64,000 nucleotides of DNA from DASWYT01 sp965246875 (GCA_965246875.1 CBDFFU010000003.1:1054001-1118000), one strand, 5' to 3'. Shown: positions 50,556-60,685, counted from the stretch's first letter. Program-made: numbers and translations. The notes: a model not told the origin generated them from the letters alone.

Positions 50556-53216
50556 ATGACCAACCCTACGTTTAAAACCCTTAATCAAGTCCGCTCAACA
50601 TTTCTGGACTATTTTGCCAAGCAAGGGCATCGGGTGGAGCCGTCGGCGTCGCTGGTGCCGACCAATGATCCGACGTTGATGTTTACCAACTCCGGGATGG
50701 TGCCGTTCAAGAATTATTTCACCGGCAAAGATCAGCCGCCGGCGAAACGTGTGACTTCGGCACAGAAATCGGTCCGGGCGGGCGGCAAGCATAACGATCT
50801 GGATAATGTGGGCTATACGGCGCGGCATCACACATTTTTTGAAATGATGGGGAATTTTTCGTTCGGCGATTATTTCAAGGAAGAGGCGATTTATTTTGCG
50901 TGGGAGATGGTGACCAAGGAATTTGGTTTGCCAAAGGAGAAATTGCTGGCGACGGTTTATCATACCGATGATGAAGCTGCGTTGTTGTGGAAAAAAATCG
51001 CGGGTTTGAGTGAGGATAAAATCATTCGCATCCCGACCAAAGATAATTTTTGGTCGATGGGTGATACGGGCCCGTGTGGGCCATGCACGGAAATTTTCTT
51101 TGATCATGGCGACAATATTTTCGGCGGCCCGCCCGGGTCAGCGGATGAAGATGGCGACCGGTTTATGGAGATCTGGAATCTGGTGTTCATGCAGTACGAA
51201 CAAGTCGACAAGGACACCCGCATCGATCTGCCGAACAAATGCATCGACACCGGCATGGGTCTGGAACGGGTCACTAACGTGCTGCAAGGCAAGCATGATA
51301 ATTTTGACATTGATTTATTCCAGGCGATTATCGGCACGATCCAGGATTTGACACACACCAAAGCCGAAGGTGACGCGCGTTTTTCACAACGCGTCATTGC
51401 CGACCATTTGCGCACGGCTGGCTTTCTGGTGGCCGAAGGTGTCTTGCCGGGCAATGAAGGACGCAACTATGTGCTGCGCCGGATCATGCGCCGCGCCATG
51501 CGTCATGCGCATTTGTTGGGTGCGAAAACGCCGTTGATGCATCAATTGGTACCGGTCCTGATTGAGCAGATGGGACAGGCTTATCCCGAGCTGATCCAGC
51601 AACAGGCCCTGATTACCGATACATTGTATCGCGAAGAAAACCGTTTCCGCGAGACGCTGGATCGTGGCTTGAAATTGCTGGATGAGGCTGTTGCAAAACT
51701 GCCATCAGGTGGGACGCTGGCCGGTGATGTCGCATTCAAACTGTATGACACATACGGATTTCCATTGGATCTGACCGCTGATATTTTGAAAGACAAAAAA
51801 CTGCAGCTGGATGAGGCCGGTTTCAACGACGCGATGGCGCAGCAAAAAGCACTGGCGCGCCAAAGCTGGGCAGGGTCGGGCCAACAGGCGACCGATAAAA
51901 TCTGGTACGACATTCAAGACCAGATTACGCCAACCGAATTTCAAGGCTATGCAACGCTGAACAGTGAAGGCTTGATTCAGGCCTTGATCAAGGACGATGC
52001 CGTCGCGACAAACGCCAAGACCGGCGACACCATCGCGATCGTTTTGAACCAGACACCATTTTATGCCGAAAGCGGTGGACAGATCGGTGATACGGGTGTG
52101 TTGCGTAGTGACAATGGCGCGGAAATTATGATCACCGACACGCGCAAACCAATCGGTACCTATACTGTGCATTATGGTATTGTGACCAAGGGTGAGGTCA
52201 ACATCAATGACAGCGTGAGTGCCATAGTCGATTGCCATTGGCGGCGCCAAATTCAGGCGCATCATGCCGCCGTGCATTTGTTGCATGAAGCCTTGCGCCG
52301 TGAACTGGGCGATCATGTGTCACAAAAAGGATCGTACGTAGCACCTGATCGGTTGCGGCTTGATTTCTCGCATCCCGATGGTTTGACGGACGCGCAATTG
52401 CAGAAAATTACCGCCGATGTGCGTGCGCAGATTCTGCAGAATACTCCGGTCACCACACGCGTGATGAGTGTCGATGATGCGAAAGCGTCTGGCGCGCGTG
52501 CCTTGTTTGGTGAAAAATATGGCGACGAAGTGCGTGTAGTCAGCATGGGTGACCGGGATGCCAATGACCGGGCTTATTCCATTGAATTGTGCGGCGGCAC
52601 CCATGTGAAAAGCACCGGTGAAATCGGCGCGTTCCGCATTGTCAGCGAAAATTCTGTTTCATCCGGTGTGCGCCGTATTCAAGCGGTTGTGGGGATTACA
52701 GCCGAGAAACTGGCGGAACATGAACATGACATGTTGGAAAAAGCAGCAGCACTCTTCAAGGCACAACCGGAGATTTTGCTGGAGCGGGTGCAGAAATTGC
52801 TGGACGACAATCAGGCGTTGAGTACCGAGGTTGGCAATCTGCGCCGCAAGATTGCGACCGGTGGTGGCGCGAAAGATGCACAAGCCGTTGAGACAATCGG
52901 CAATGTCAAATTCATCGCGAAAACCTATGACAATCTGCCAGCCAAGGATTTGCGTCCTGTCGCCGAACAGTTGCGCCAGCAAATCGGCTCAGGCGTGGTG
53001 GCCGTCAGCGTCATCGAAAATGGCCGCGTGTCGTTGGTCGTTGGCGTGACGCCGGATCTGGTGAAAACGATCAGCGCCGTTGATCTGGTGAATGCCGGTG
53101 CCGAAGCCTTGGGTGGCAAAGGCGGCGGCCGTCCGGAACTGGCACAAGCGGGTGGTGCAAATGTCGATCAGATTGATAACGCTATCGATATGATCCGCAA
53201 AAAACTGGCGGCTTAA
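50556..53216 (+). CDS. alaS: Alanyl-tRNA synthetase
   Basis: 886 residues. Class II motifs at the N-terminus (FLDYFAKQGHRVEPSASLVP; NSGMVPFKNYF; TARHHTFFEMMGNFSFGDYF), helical tRNA-binding part, editing domain with HHAAVHLLHEAL and the zinc Cys/His in SIELCGGTHV, then the C-Ala domain ending in GGKGGGRPELAQAGG. Charges tRNA-Ala and clears Ser/Gly mischarging. It follows recA, as in many alphaproteobacteria, although an orphan gene is placed between them. Its stop overlaps the convergent EamA gene by 4 bases. Confidence 0.98.
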   Translation: MTNPTFKTLNQVRSTFLDYFAKQGHRVEPSASLVPTNDPTLMFTNSGMVPFKNYFTGKDQPPAKRVTSAQKSVRAGGKHNDLDNVGYTARHHTFFEMMGNFSFGDYFKEEAIYFAWEMVTKEFGLPKEKLLATVYHTDDEAALLWKKIAGLSEDKIIRIPTKDNFWSMGDTGPCGPCTEIFFDHGDNIFGGPPGSADEDGDRFMEIWNLVFMQYEQVDKDTRIDLPNKCIDTGMGLERVTNVLQGKHDNFDIDLFQAIIGTIQDLTHTKAEGDARFSQRVIADHLRTAGFLVAEGVLPGNEGRNYVLRRIMRRAMRHAHLLGAKTPLMHQLVPVLIEQMGQAYPELIQQQALITDTLYREENRFRETLDRGLKLLDEAVAKLPSGGTLAGDVAFKLYDTYGFPLDLTADILKDKKLQLDEAGFNDAMAQQKALARQSWAGSGQQATDKIWYDIQDQITPTEFQGYATLNSEGLIQALIKDDAVATNAKTGDTIAIVLNQTPFYAESGGQIGDTGVLRSDNGAEIMITDTRKPIGTYTVHYGIVTKGEVNINDSVSAIVDCHWRRQIQAHHAAVHLLHEALRRELGDHVSQKGSYVAPDRLRLDFSHPDGLTDAQLQKITADVRAQILQNTPVTTRVMSVDDAKASGARALFGEKYGDEVRVVSMGDRDANDRAYSIELCGGTHVKSTGEIGAFRIVSENSVSSGVRRIQAVVGITAEKLAEHEHDMLEKAAALFKAQPEILLERVQKLLDDNQALSTEVGNLRRKIATGGGAKDAQAVETIGNVKFIAKTYDNLPAKDLRPVAEQLRQQIGSGVVAVSVIENGRVSLVVGVTPDLVKTISAVDLVNAGAEALGGKGGGRPELAQAGGANVDQIDNAIDMIRKKLAA

Positions 53217-54082
53217 TCACTCAACGGTTCAGCCTGTGTGGCTGTTTTGCGGTTGAAGATGACGGTAGCGACGCCAGTCATGATGAGGATGCCACCGATG
53301 ATAATCTGGATGCTGAGGCGTTCATGGAACAGCACCATGCCGCCCGCAATGCCAAAGAGAGGCTGCAATAAGGTCAGCGGGACAATTTTGTTGACGGGAT
53401 AAAGTGTGACCAGTTTTTTCCACGCCATCATGGCCCAGCAGCCGAGGATGACTTGGTATGCCAGGACGAAGCCGACTTGCAGCCAATTGGCGGCGATGAT
53501 TTTTGTCCAGACATTGTGATCGGTGAAAAACGCGGTGACGCCTAGAAATGGCACGGACAACAATGTCGTCAGACCCATGAAAGTTGGCAGCGGCAGATCG
53601 TCGTGACGTTTCATTTCCGTATTGGCGACCGCCCACGCAATACCGCCGGCCAGTGCCAATGAGAACCCCAGCAAGGTGACATGATCGACGGTTTTAATCA
53701 TGGCCACACCGGCAAAACCTGCGGCAATGCCCAGCCAGATTTTGAGTTGCAATTTTTCACGAAAGACAAATGCGCCGATTAATACAGCGGCGGGAACCTG
53801 AATTTGCTGGATCAAGGCGAGGGCAGAGGCATCAAGATACGGCAGGGCACTGAAAACAAACCCGTAATGCAGAAAATTGAGCAGGAATGCAATTTTAAAA
53901 GCGGAAATAACATACGCTTTTTTCCATTCGATAAACGGAACGAACAATAAGCCGGTAAGAGCAAACCGCATGATCAAAAACGTCAACGCCGGGATTTGTG
54001 GGACGGCCAGTTTGCCGATGGCGGCATTGGCACCCCAAATAGCAATCACGCCAAGAGCGACTAAAAAATCTTTGTAAGACAT
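53213..54082 (-). CDS. EamA/DMT family exporter
   Basis: 289 residues from ATG 54082 (GGAAG upstream, start directly at MSYKDFLVALGVIAIWGANAAIGKL); an ATG at 54127 would add a 15-residue leader. About ten membrane helices in two EamA repeats (first ~5-130, second ~145-280), each with the typical small-residue helix patterns. Members export amino acids or other metabolites; the substrate cannot be told. Convergent with alaS. Confidence 0.88.
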   Translation of the reverse strand: MSYKDFLVALGVIAIWGANAAIGKLAVPQIPALTFLIMRFALTGLLFVPFIEWKKAYVISAFKIAFLLNFLHYGFVFSALPYLDASALALIQQIQVPAAVLIGAFVFREKLQLKIWLGIAAGFAGVAMIKTVDHVTLLGFSLALAGGIAWAVANTEMKRHDDLPLPTFMGLTTLLSVPFLGVTAFFTDHNVWTKIIAANWLQVGFVLAYQVILGCWAMMAWKKLVTLYPVNKIVPLTLLQPLFGIAGGMVLFHERLSIQIIIGGILIMTGVATVIFNRKTATQAEPLSD

Positions 54083-54152
54083 ATGTGAGACTTCCGGTGG
54101 CACACGCAATCTTATCGCGTCTTGCATGATTTGCCAGATCTGTCACAAGGTT

Positions 54153-55385
54153 TTATTTACACGTGCCGTATTTCGCGTTGTCCAAGACCATACAGCCATC
54201 CAACACCAGCTGATCAATTTTAGCCGTGTTGTTGATGGTGGTTTCGCCGGCCAGTGTCGCGTTTTCCTTGACGCTCATGCTGCTGGTTTTCATGGTTTTT
54301 GTGGTGATCGTTTCAGCATCGACGACGGTGGCTTTCAAGGGGCCGGTGATGTCGAGGCTGGACCCGCCGCTGACAGCCAGATTACTGGTGATCAACGTGT
54401 CACCGCCATCTACCCTCAATGTTTTGGTTGTAATGTCTTTTGTTGTCAAATCATTGGCATCCAGTGTGTCAGCGCGTAAACCTTTGGCACTGACATTCCC
54501 GCCAGGAACTTTGAGGTCGCCATTAGTCACGTTCAGATCGCCCTGGCTGACGTTTAGATTACCTTTAACGGTAACGTTATCGCCAGCATCAATCCCCCCT
54601 TGAAAACTGGCATCGCCGTTGACAGCCAGTTGGTCAAAACGTGCGGCTTTGGTTGCGGACATTGTCCCCACATCAATATCTTTCGCAGCAATGATAGAAT
54701 TGCCATTCATCAACAAATCGTTGAACATGACATTACGTCCACCCGTTCCGTATTTGTTCAAGTATGGGCCCAATACGTCCGACTGTGACAGGGTGCGATA
54801 CGACAGAACATAAGCTTCACCTGGACCGATAGGGGCGAGGCCCGCGTTGGTGAGACCTTGTGACACAGCACTTGCCATTGTGTAGCGCCAATTGTTGAAA
54901 GCGCCACTGATAACGCCTGGTACATCCGGACGAATCAAAGCACCGCGTGAACCCGCTGCACGCGCGATCTTGACAGCTTGTGCGAGGGGATACGGTTTTT
55001 TCAAAACCGTGATAACGCGAACAAGGGATGGCCCGGTAGCTCCGGCAACGCTCATCCCATACATGACTTCGACCTTGCTGTTGGCAACCAGCAAACCACC
55101 ATCAAGAACGTAATTATTATTGGCAAGCGTGGTATAGATGTTTTGACCAAGGCCGCTTTTACCCGTGACCAACTCGCTGGTGTTGGGCCACAGCCCATCG
55201 GCCGACCGCAACACAACGTCTTCGGAAATTTGTGAAATTGCGGCTAATTGCTGACCCGCTGTTTGAGCAACCCGCTGGTTGATAATCTCCGTGCTGACGC
55301 GTGATACCATCACCATCAACGCGCCAATGACACCGACGGCCAAAAGCATTTCCAGTAAGGTAAAACCGCGTTGTGAGGACATCAT
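54153..55385 (-). CDS. PilV-like large minor pilin with repetitive C-terminus
   Basis: 410 residues. Prepilin peptidase site and helix at the N-terminus: RG-FTLLEMLLAVGVIGALM (cut after Gly7, Glu at +5). The rest resembles PilV of type IVb (conjugative thin) pili: a long globular part, then from about residue 220 a Thr/Asp/Asn-rich beta-solenoid-like stretch with repeated NGDL, VNGDA, TKDITTKT units, and two C-terminal Cys. PilV forms the tip adhesin of such pili. The stop of the next larger pilin-like gene lies 9 bases upstream, so both are in one unit. No pilus motor genes are in the window. Confidence 0.8.
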   Translation of the reverse strand: MMSSQRGFTLLEMLLAVGVIGALMVMVSRVSTEIINQRVAQTAGQQLAAISQISEDVVLRSADGLWPNTSELVTGKSGLGQNIYTTLANNNYVLDGGLLVANSKVEVMYGMSVAGATGPSLVRVITVLKKPYPLAQAVKIARAAGSRGALIRPDVPGVISGAFNNWRYTMASAVSQGLTNAGLAPIGPGEAYVLSYRTLSQSDVLGPYLNKYGTGGRNVMFNDLLMNGNSIIAAKDIDVGTMSATKAARFDQLAVNGDASFQGGIDAGDNVTVKGNLNVSQGDLNVTNGDLKVPGGNVSAKGLRADTLDANDLTTKDITTKTLRVDGGDTLITSNLAVSGGSSLDITGPLKATVVDAETITTKTMKTSSMSVKENATLAGETTINNTAKIDQLVLDGCMVLDNAKYGTCK

Positions 55386-55394
55386 GATGGCACC

Positions 55395-57314
55395 TTAAAA
55401 GGGTTCGCGCTTAGGCGGATTAATGGATATATGATTAGGGCAAGCTGAGCCGACACAATTGCTGTCGGCATGTTGACCGCCGGCATTAATGACTGAATTA
55501 CCGCCTACATTCACACGCACTGGTGTGCCGCTGACGGCATCCGGGAAGTTGGCATGTTTAATAACAATGGGCTGCGCCGGATCGGTTTGCGTCAAACTGT
55601 CAATAGCAGTGTTTGCACCATACACACCATTGTTATTGCCTTTTCCGGATGTATCGATGGCCAGATTGCCTTTGACATCTGTCAATGGCGCGTTGGATAA
55701 AATGACTTCAACTGGTTGGGTGTTCCTGCCAATTCGCGTTGGACTGTTGATGATACTGAGTTGGTCTTCTACAACAAAGTTTTCAGTCGGAGAGGGGTTA
55801 GCGACAGTAAATTTTTGGACGGCGACATTTTTGTTGATCACTGTGCCGTTGCCGCCGTTGGCCTGGTTGTTGATGTTAAATTTGGCATTGCCTGAACCGG
55901 TGCCGTTGGTAACATCGAAATAGCCGCGTGGCTTGTTGGTAATGGGGTTTAAGATGCCATCAGCATTGATGTTCAAATTGCCTTGAGCGACCTCGACTGA
56001 GCCGTCAACCTTCATCATATCCAATGGTGCATAAAGCCGTGTGCTGTTGACGTGTGCCGGATTTGTATCGGTTTCTTTCGCAAACGCGACATTCATGTTT
56101 TTATCAATGGTGATTGCTTGTGTGATGCAGGCACCAACGGGAGCTGGTGTGGCTTTGGTCGTATCCAATGGATGATCAGCAGGCAAGGTTGTGTTGCACA
56201 CATTTGGCCCAGTGAACTGGGGATTAGCGTTATTCGCGCGGCCAACAATCAGTTTTGCATCGCCATCAGGGGCACCAGCTTTTGTATCGCCAATGTGCAA
56301 TTCTGTGGCTTTGGCATTTGTGATATTCGCAATATTGACTGTGTTGCTGAAAATTTCATTAGCATCTGTGATATCATGTACAGCACTGTAACCATTATTG
56401 CCATCCATGCGTAAATTCGCATACAGGATGTTTGTATTTTCAAATCCGGGATGCGGACGGCTGTAAACGGCATTTTTATCCAGTTGCTTCTCGACACTTT
56501 CCCACGTTGGCACGACGATATCGTTATTGTCTAAAACCATGCCGATCGCGCCGACATCTGTTGCGTTTAAACAATCGGATGCGGAATTGCCCCACACGAC
56601 GACAGCCGCTTGATTGTTGCACATCAAGTCGCCACCCGTGCTGTTTTTGCGGCGGCCGGGTGGTACAACGACACCAATGCGTGTCAAACCGGCTGCAGCG
56701 GCACCGGCACGTAAGGCTGCCATGTCGGCCGCTGTGCGCATGTCACTTCCGGGTGCTACTGCGCGACCGTTGAGAACCAGTAATGCCGATGCCGCCTGTA
56801 ACTCTTTGGGCGCATGCAACGGGACGGCGCCGCCATAGCCAAAGACAGTGTAATGTACACCGCGAATGGCATTGTTGAAATTGAATCCGGTATCGACGTA
56901 ACCATTGCCTGAACCAGGCAAAACATTTTGCAGTTCCGTCAACGTAAACTGACTGTAGGGCTGATTAGCGGGTGAACCAAGCGGTTCACGCAAACCGGCA
57001 ATCAAGCCATTGGCATGCGTTTGATAAAAATTGACGCGGCCAACATCATTAATGTTGAGTGGATCATACAGATACGGATCAAGATAAGCGACGTCCTGCA
57101 CATAAGTGTGTGCAGCCCGGCTGAGCATGGCAATATCCTGGCCCAGCGCAAAGTAAGTTTCATAGCGCGTGTTGCGGATTTTCCCCATCTGAAAGTTGAT
57201 CATAATAAAACCGATAACGCCAACCATCAACAAGACAAACAGCATCGCGTAGCCGTTTTCACCCGGTGAAACACGGTTAACAGAATCTAAAGATTGGCGC
57301 GGCATGATGATCAT
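55395..57314 (-). CDS. Very large pilin-like surface protein
   Basis: 639 residues. N-terminus has a prepilin-like signal (SPGENG-YAMLFVLLMVGVIGFIMI): cleavage after Gly and a hydrophobic helix, though the residue after Gly is Tyr and no Glu5 is visible. The mature part is rich in Asn, Gly, Ala and Thr, with solenoid-like stretches near 420-600 (NLNINADGILNPITNK; VINKNVAVQKFTVANPS) and two terminal Cys (NCVGSACPNH). Partner of the PilV-like gene that follows it (9 bases). Probably a pilus-tip or surface adhesin. Start could be the fourth codon (also ATG). Confidence 0.75.
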   Translation of the reverse strand: MIIMPRQSLDSVNRVSPGENGYAMLFVLLMVGVIGFIMINFQMGKIRNTRYETYFALGQDIAMLSRAAHTYVQDVAYLDPYLYDPLNINDVGRVNFYQTHANGLIAGLREPLGSPANQPYSQFTLTELQNVLPGSGNGYVDTGFNFNNAIRGVHYTVFGYGGAVPLHAPKELQAASALLVLNGRAVAPGSDMRTAADMAALRAGAAAAGLTRIGVVVPPGRRKNSTGGDLMCNNQAAVVVWGNSASDCLNATDVGAIGMVLDNNDIVVPTWESVEKQLDKNAVYSRPHPGFENTNILYANLRMDGNNGYSAVHDITDANEIFSNTVNIANITNAKATELHIGDTKAGAPDGDAKLIVGRANNANPQFTGPNVCNTTLPADHPLDTTKATPAPVGACITQAITIDKNMNVAFAKETDTNPAHVNSTRLYAPLDMMKVDGSVEVAQGNLNINADGILNPITNKPRGYFDVTNGTGSGNAKFNINNQANGGNGTVINKNVAVQKFTVANPSPTENFVVEDQLSIINSPTRIGRNTQPVEVILSNAPLTDVKGNLAIDTSGKGNNNGVYGANTAIDSLTQTDPAQPIVIKHANFPDAVSGTPVRVNVGGNSVINAGGQHADSNCVGSACPNHISINPPKREPF

Positions 57315-57410
57315 TATGCTTTATTATAAATCATTAGACTTGCGTATTTCTAAAGATTATGGCGCAAATGTTTACTAAACGTGGAAGAATTTGTTTTAGA
57401 CTGAGACTAT

Positions 57411-59903
57411 ATGAGCAAGTTGTTTAACCCATTGCGCGTTCTGATTGCCGTTCTCTGCGTGAGCAGTGCCTTACTCCTTGGGTGTTTGCCTGGTGAGGAG
57501 GATGTGGCGGTTCGTTATAACGGGATCAACCAGCGGGCTGCGGTGGCGAATGCGGGGGCGAGTTTGGGGACGGCGGCGACCAACTATCTGGCGTATCTCA
57601 AAAGCCTGGACATGACACAGACGGCCCCGCTGAGCAAAGGGATCATGAGCACGTTCGGCAAACCTGTGCCAGACCCGGAGCCGGTGACGCCGCGCGGGTT
57701 GATGGTCAAGCGGTGCGGGCATAACCGCACCGCCGATCTGGGGCCCGGTGACCCGCGCGTGTTTGGTGCAGTGGCGTATTTTACCCGGACACCGGATGGG
57801 GTGCCCGATCTCCGCCTGACCGGTGAGGCCATGGCTGCCGCTCTGGCTGAACGGTATGGGGCCGAGAGTGTGGGCTTGCGCACGCCGACCGGTTATCTCT
57901 ATCCGCTGGCGATCACCGACCCGGTCAACGGCCTGGGGTGTTCGGGGGCGATCGGCGGGGACATCGCCATCGGGTCGCCGATCTTTGTGACGGGCTTTCG
58001 CAGTGAGAACGAACACTTGCCGCTGCCCAAACAATTTATGGACGCGGCGATCGAACGTCCGTTGTCGGTGCCATGCCCCAGCGGCATGACCGGTGTGGTG
58101 CCACGCTTGCAGACCTGCACGCTCAAGATGTTGAGCGACCAGGGCAAGCGGGAGGAGACGGTGATCTTGCTTGGGCATGGCAAGGCCAAGAATGACGTGC
58201 AGCGCCCGGACCGGGAATGGAGCTGCAACCCCGACCCGAAGACGCCGTTGCCAGCGGCAACCGCTGTCGAGGTGCAGAACTTCTGTCATGACCCGGCCAA
58301 GGATCTCAAGGCGGTGGCCGATGCGACCTTGCAGATGAACACCGAGAGCTTCAAGAAGACGCTGGAGACGGGGACGACGGGGTATTACGCGTATAAGTGC
58401 CAGACAGACGGGTCGGGCAAGTGCGTGGTCAAGCCGTTTGTGGGCGGCTGTGCGGGGCCGGACTGCAAGGAGAGCTGCGACGCGCAGGGCACCTGCAAAT
58501 ACAGTTGTGTGGGGCCGAACTGCACCAAGATCGATCCGCCGTGCACGGGGCCGAACTGTCCGAAGAAGATCACCGATCCGGTGGTGTCCTACCGCTGTGC
58601 TGCGATTGCCATGCCACCACTCTATGTGACGAACCCGAAGATGCCCTTGGCGACAGACGGCAATCTCAACCTGGTGGGCACCGCCACCCAGCAGAACTGC
58701 GGCCATGGGTGGAGCGGCGACTTGATGGCGCGTTACCTGGTGAAGCGGTGCGACTTGTTCAAGACGGTCGATGGCACGGAGACGCATGTTGCGCTCCAGC
58801 AGACGATTTATCACATCACCTATGCGGGGGCCTTGTGCCAGACGACGGTGGATACTGTTGCTGCATGCCCGGTGGGGAATCCGAGAGGGACAGTGCCGAT
58901 CACGCGGCACCTGGAGATGCTGAAGCCGGTGGCCCTGGACTGGACGGCGGCCCAGCCGGGTATGCTCAGCCCGGGCCTGAGCCCCAGTGAAGTGTCGAGC
59001 AATGACAGCCGGCAGGAGATCAAGGACATGGCGGCAAGCCAGGGCTACATCATCCCCAACCTCGGCAAGGCCACCCTCGATGCCTTGCGCACTAACGACA
59101 CCCAGTGGTCCCTCACACTCGCCAACGCCATGCAATCCCGTGACAGCACCTCCATCCGCTCAACCGTGGTGGCGTGTAATGATGCGGGCGCGCCGTGTGG
59201 AAAGCCCGAGGCCAATACGATGGATATTTGGGTGGATTCTGGTAGCCGGCAAAGACGGGTCGGGACACGGAGTTTAGATGATATTCCGACAAAGGAAATT
59301 AGGTTAGATAATTTGATTTGCAAAGGAGGTACGGGTAGTTGCAATCCATTGCTAGATTTACTGCAGTCAACTTGTAACGGAACATGTGAACCTGATCAGA
59401 ATAATCCACAAATCAAGTTGACGGACAGCCTTTTTGAAAGCCTGCTTAGACATTACTTGAGCACAGTTTTGCTTACACTTCCCGATGAAGCGAAAATTGT
59501 TCCGGTTTATCAATCAAACGACATTCCATTGTTGAATAATCCAGATACTGTTTGTCAGATCGCTGGCGAAACGATTGATCATCTGGTTATCGTCAGCATG
59601 TATGATAATAGCAAGACTGCTATTACTAATTCCAATAGGTCAGGATTCTATCAGTGTCAGCAGTTACAAGGAAAACAATATTCAGATGTTCTTAATTTGC
59701 TATCAGACGCCATAGATGCATATACCGCCAAAGGCCATCAAATCACTATTTTCAGTACGCAACTTTCGGCTTTTCCGGGCAATGCAATTAGATATGATCT
59801 GGCTGCAGATGTTTTAAATCCTACTGGAAAATTTTCAAATGAGATTAAAAAGTGGATTAACAAGCCAGTTAAACAAATTAGTCCGTGCGATAACATTAAA
59901 TAA
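57411..59903 (+). CDS. Large Cys-rich lipoprotein with a composition break
   Basis: 830 residues. Lipoprotein signal with lipobox LLLGC (Cys25). About 30 Cys, including CAGPDC, CVGPNC and CTGPNC units near 346-385. No family recognised. Bases 57411 to about 59160 are GC-rich (line 58441-58500: 42 of 60 G/C), then the gene turns AT-rich (59281-59340: 21 of 60) while the frame continues to the stop. The C-terminal ~230 residues thus look like a replaced domain; they contain an alternating pattern (HLVIVSMYDNSKTAI; GHQITIFSTQLSAFPG) slightly like a von Willebrand A core. It is divergent from the pilin-like pair and may be its surface partner. A long antisense frame opposite the GC-rich part is a by-product of composition. 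Confidence 0.8.
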   Translation: MSKLFNPLRVLIAVLCVSSALLLGCLPGEEDVAVRYNGINQRAAVANAGASLGTAATNYLAYLKSLDMTQTAPLSKGIMSTFGKPVPDPEPVTPRGLMVKRCGHNRTADLGPGDPRVFGAVAYFTRTPDGVPDLRLTGEAMAAALAERYGAESVGLRTPTGYLYPLAITDPVNGLGCSGAIGGDIAIGSPIFVTGFRSENEHLPLPKQFMDAAIERPLSVPCPSGMTGVVPRLQTCTLKMLSDQGKREETVILLGHGKAKNDVQRPDREWSCNPDPKTPLPAATAVEVQNFCHDPAKDLKAVADATLQMNTESFKKTLETGTTGYYAYKCQTDGSGKCVVKPFVGGCAGPDCKESCDAQGTCKYSCVGPNCTKIDPPCTGPNCPKKITDPVVSYRCAAIAMPPLYVTNPKMPLATDGNLNLVGTATQQNCGHGWSGDLMARYLVKRCDLFKTVDGTETHVALQQTIYHITYAGALCQTTVDTVAACPVGNPRGTVPITRHLEMLKPVALDWTAAQPGMLSPGLSPSEVSSNDSRQEIKDMAASQGYIIPNLGKATLDALRTNDTQWSLTLANAMQSRDSTSIRSTVVACNDAGAPCGKPEANTMDIWVDSGSRQRRVGTRSLDDIPTKEIRLDNLICKGGTGSCNPLLDLLQSTCNGTCEPDQNNPQIKLTDSLFESLLRHYLSTVLLTLPDEAKIVPVYQSNDIPLLNNPDTVCQIAGETIDHLVIVSMYDNSKTAITNSNRSGFYQCQQLQGKQYSDVLNLLSDAIDAYTAKGHQITIFSTQLSAFPGNAIRYDLAADVLNPTGKFSNEIKKWINKPVKQISPCDNIK

Positions 59904-59905
59904 AA

Positions 59906-59933
59906 GGCTGCTTGGGTTATAATCCAAGCAGCC
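59906..59933. terminator. Bidirectional hairpin between convergent genes
   Basis: GGCTGCTTGG-GTTATAAT-CCAAGCAGCC, perfect 10-bp stem, two bases after the stop of the large lipoprotein and 33 bases from the convergent stop at 59966; A/T-rich on both sides. Confidence 0.8.
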
Positions 59934-59965
59934 TATATAATATTTCTACTCAGCAACAAAGTTTT

Positions 59966-60685
59966 TCAGTTGGCTTTAAACTGACCTGTTGTTGGAAAAC
60001 CACTTGTGGCACCTTGGCCAACGAGTGTTTGTTGAGTTATTATATCTTTATAATTAAGTGATGCAGGGAGCTTTTTAGTGTTTGCTCCATTTGGTGGATA
60101 AACGAACATAGTATCAGAATACATTGTTAACGCTGTTGATACACCAGTTTCAGGATCTTTTTCAACTTTGATTCTAGTCACTACAGGATCACCGTTTTTG
60201 CCAGTAACTAACGCAACATACTCCCCATCAGGTGCCATTAACTTTGTACCATTTTGAACAGCTTTTTTATTGACCCAAACGTAATATTGTTTCTCTGTTG
60301 CACTAGGTAGCCCAGTAGTATATGCACCATCCTGGAAACTCGCTCTGTAATTATATCCACCACCTGGAGTGGCATTTAATTCCAGCGAAAAAGAATCATC
60401 CGCCGTATAAATCTCATTGCCATGCACAGTTTTAGTCTTCATGACAGGAGTTGGATTGTCAGTTCCGGGTGTTGCACCGCTACCGCTGCATCCAAATACT
60501 ATTGCTGCGAGTGAAATTCCTGCTCCACCAGTAGTCAATACTGCGGCGCTGGGCGTCACAGATGCGAGCGTAGTCATCAACCCATAACCGGTAACCAAGT
60601 GTTTCAATTCTTGTCCTACGGTTTCTGCACCATCTCTGATAGAATTCCAAGTATCTCTGAAAAAATTCGAATTTGAGCCGGTCAT
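59966..60685 (-). CDS. Exported or membrane protein with Ig-like region, unknown
   Basis: 239 residues from ATG 60685, preceded by AGGAGG; a longer start at 60718 is rejected. An amphipathic head (NFFRDTWNSIRDGAETVGQE), then a hydrophobic, small-residue stretch (~36-65) that ends in FGCSGSG, which could be a late lipobox or a membrane segment. The rest is beta-rich; KLMAPDGEYVALVTGKNGD looks like an Ig-type strand pair of the kind seen in FlgD. AT-rich. Convergent with the large lipoprotein, so perhaps part of the same surface module. Upstream is a palindromic region (60806-60822). Confidence 0.65.
   Translation of the reverse strand: MTGSNSNFFRDTWNSIRDGAETVGQELKHLVTGYGLMTTLASVTPSAAVLTTGGAGISLAAIVFGCSGSGATPGTDNPTPVMKTKTVHGNEIYTADDSFSLELNATPGGGYNYRASFQDGAYTTGLPSATEKQYYVWVNKKAVQNGTKLMAPDGEYVALVTGKNGDPVVTRIKVEKDPETGVSTALTMYSDTMFVYPPNGANTKKLPASLNYKDIITQQTLVGQGATSGFPTTGQFKAN

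Noticed and set aside
57471..59135. A 554-codon open frame on the minus strand opposite the large lipoprotein gene
   Set aside because: Its translation is Arg/His/Gly-rich with no recognisable domain, and long antisense frames are expected opposite very GC-rich coding DNA. It ends where the base composition drops.
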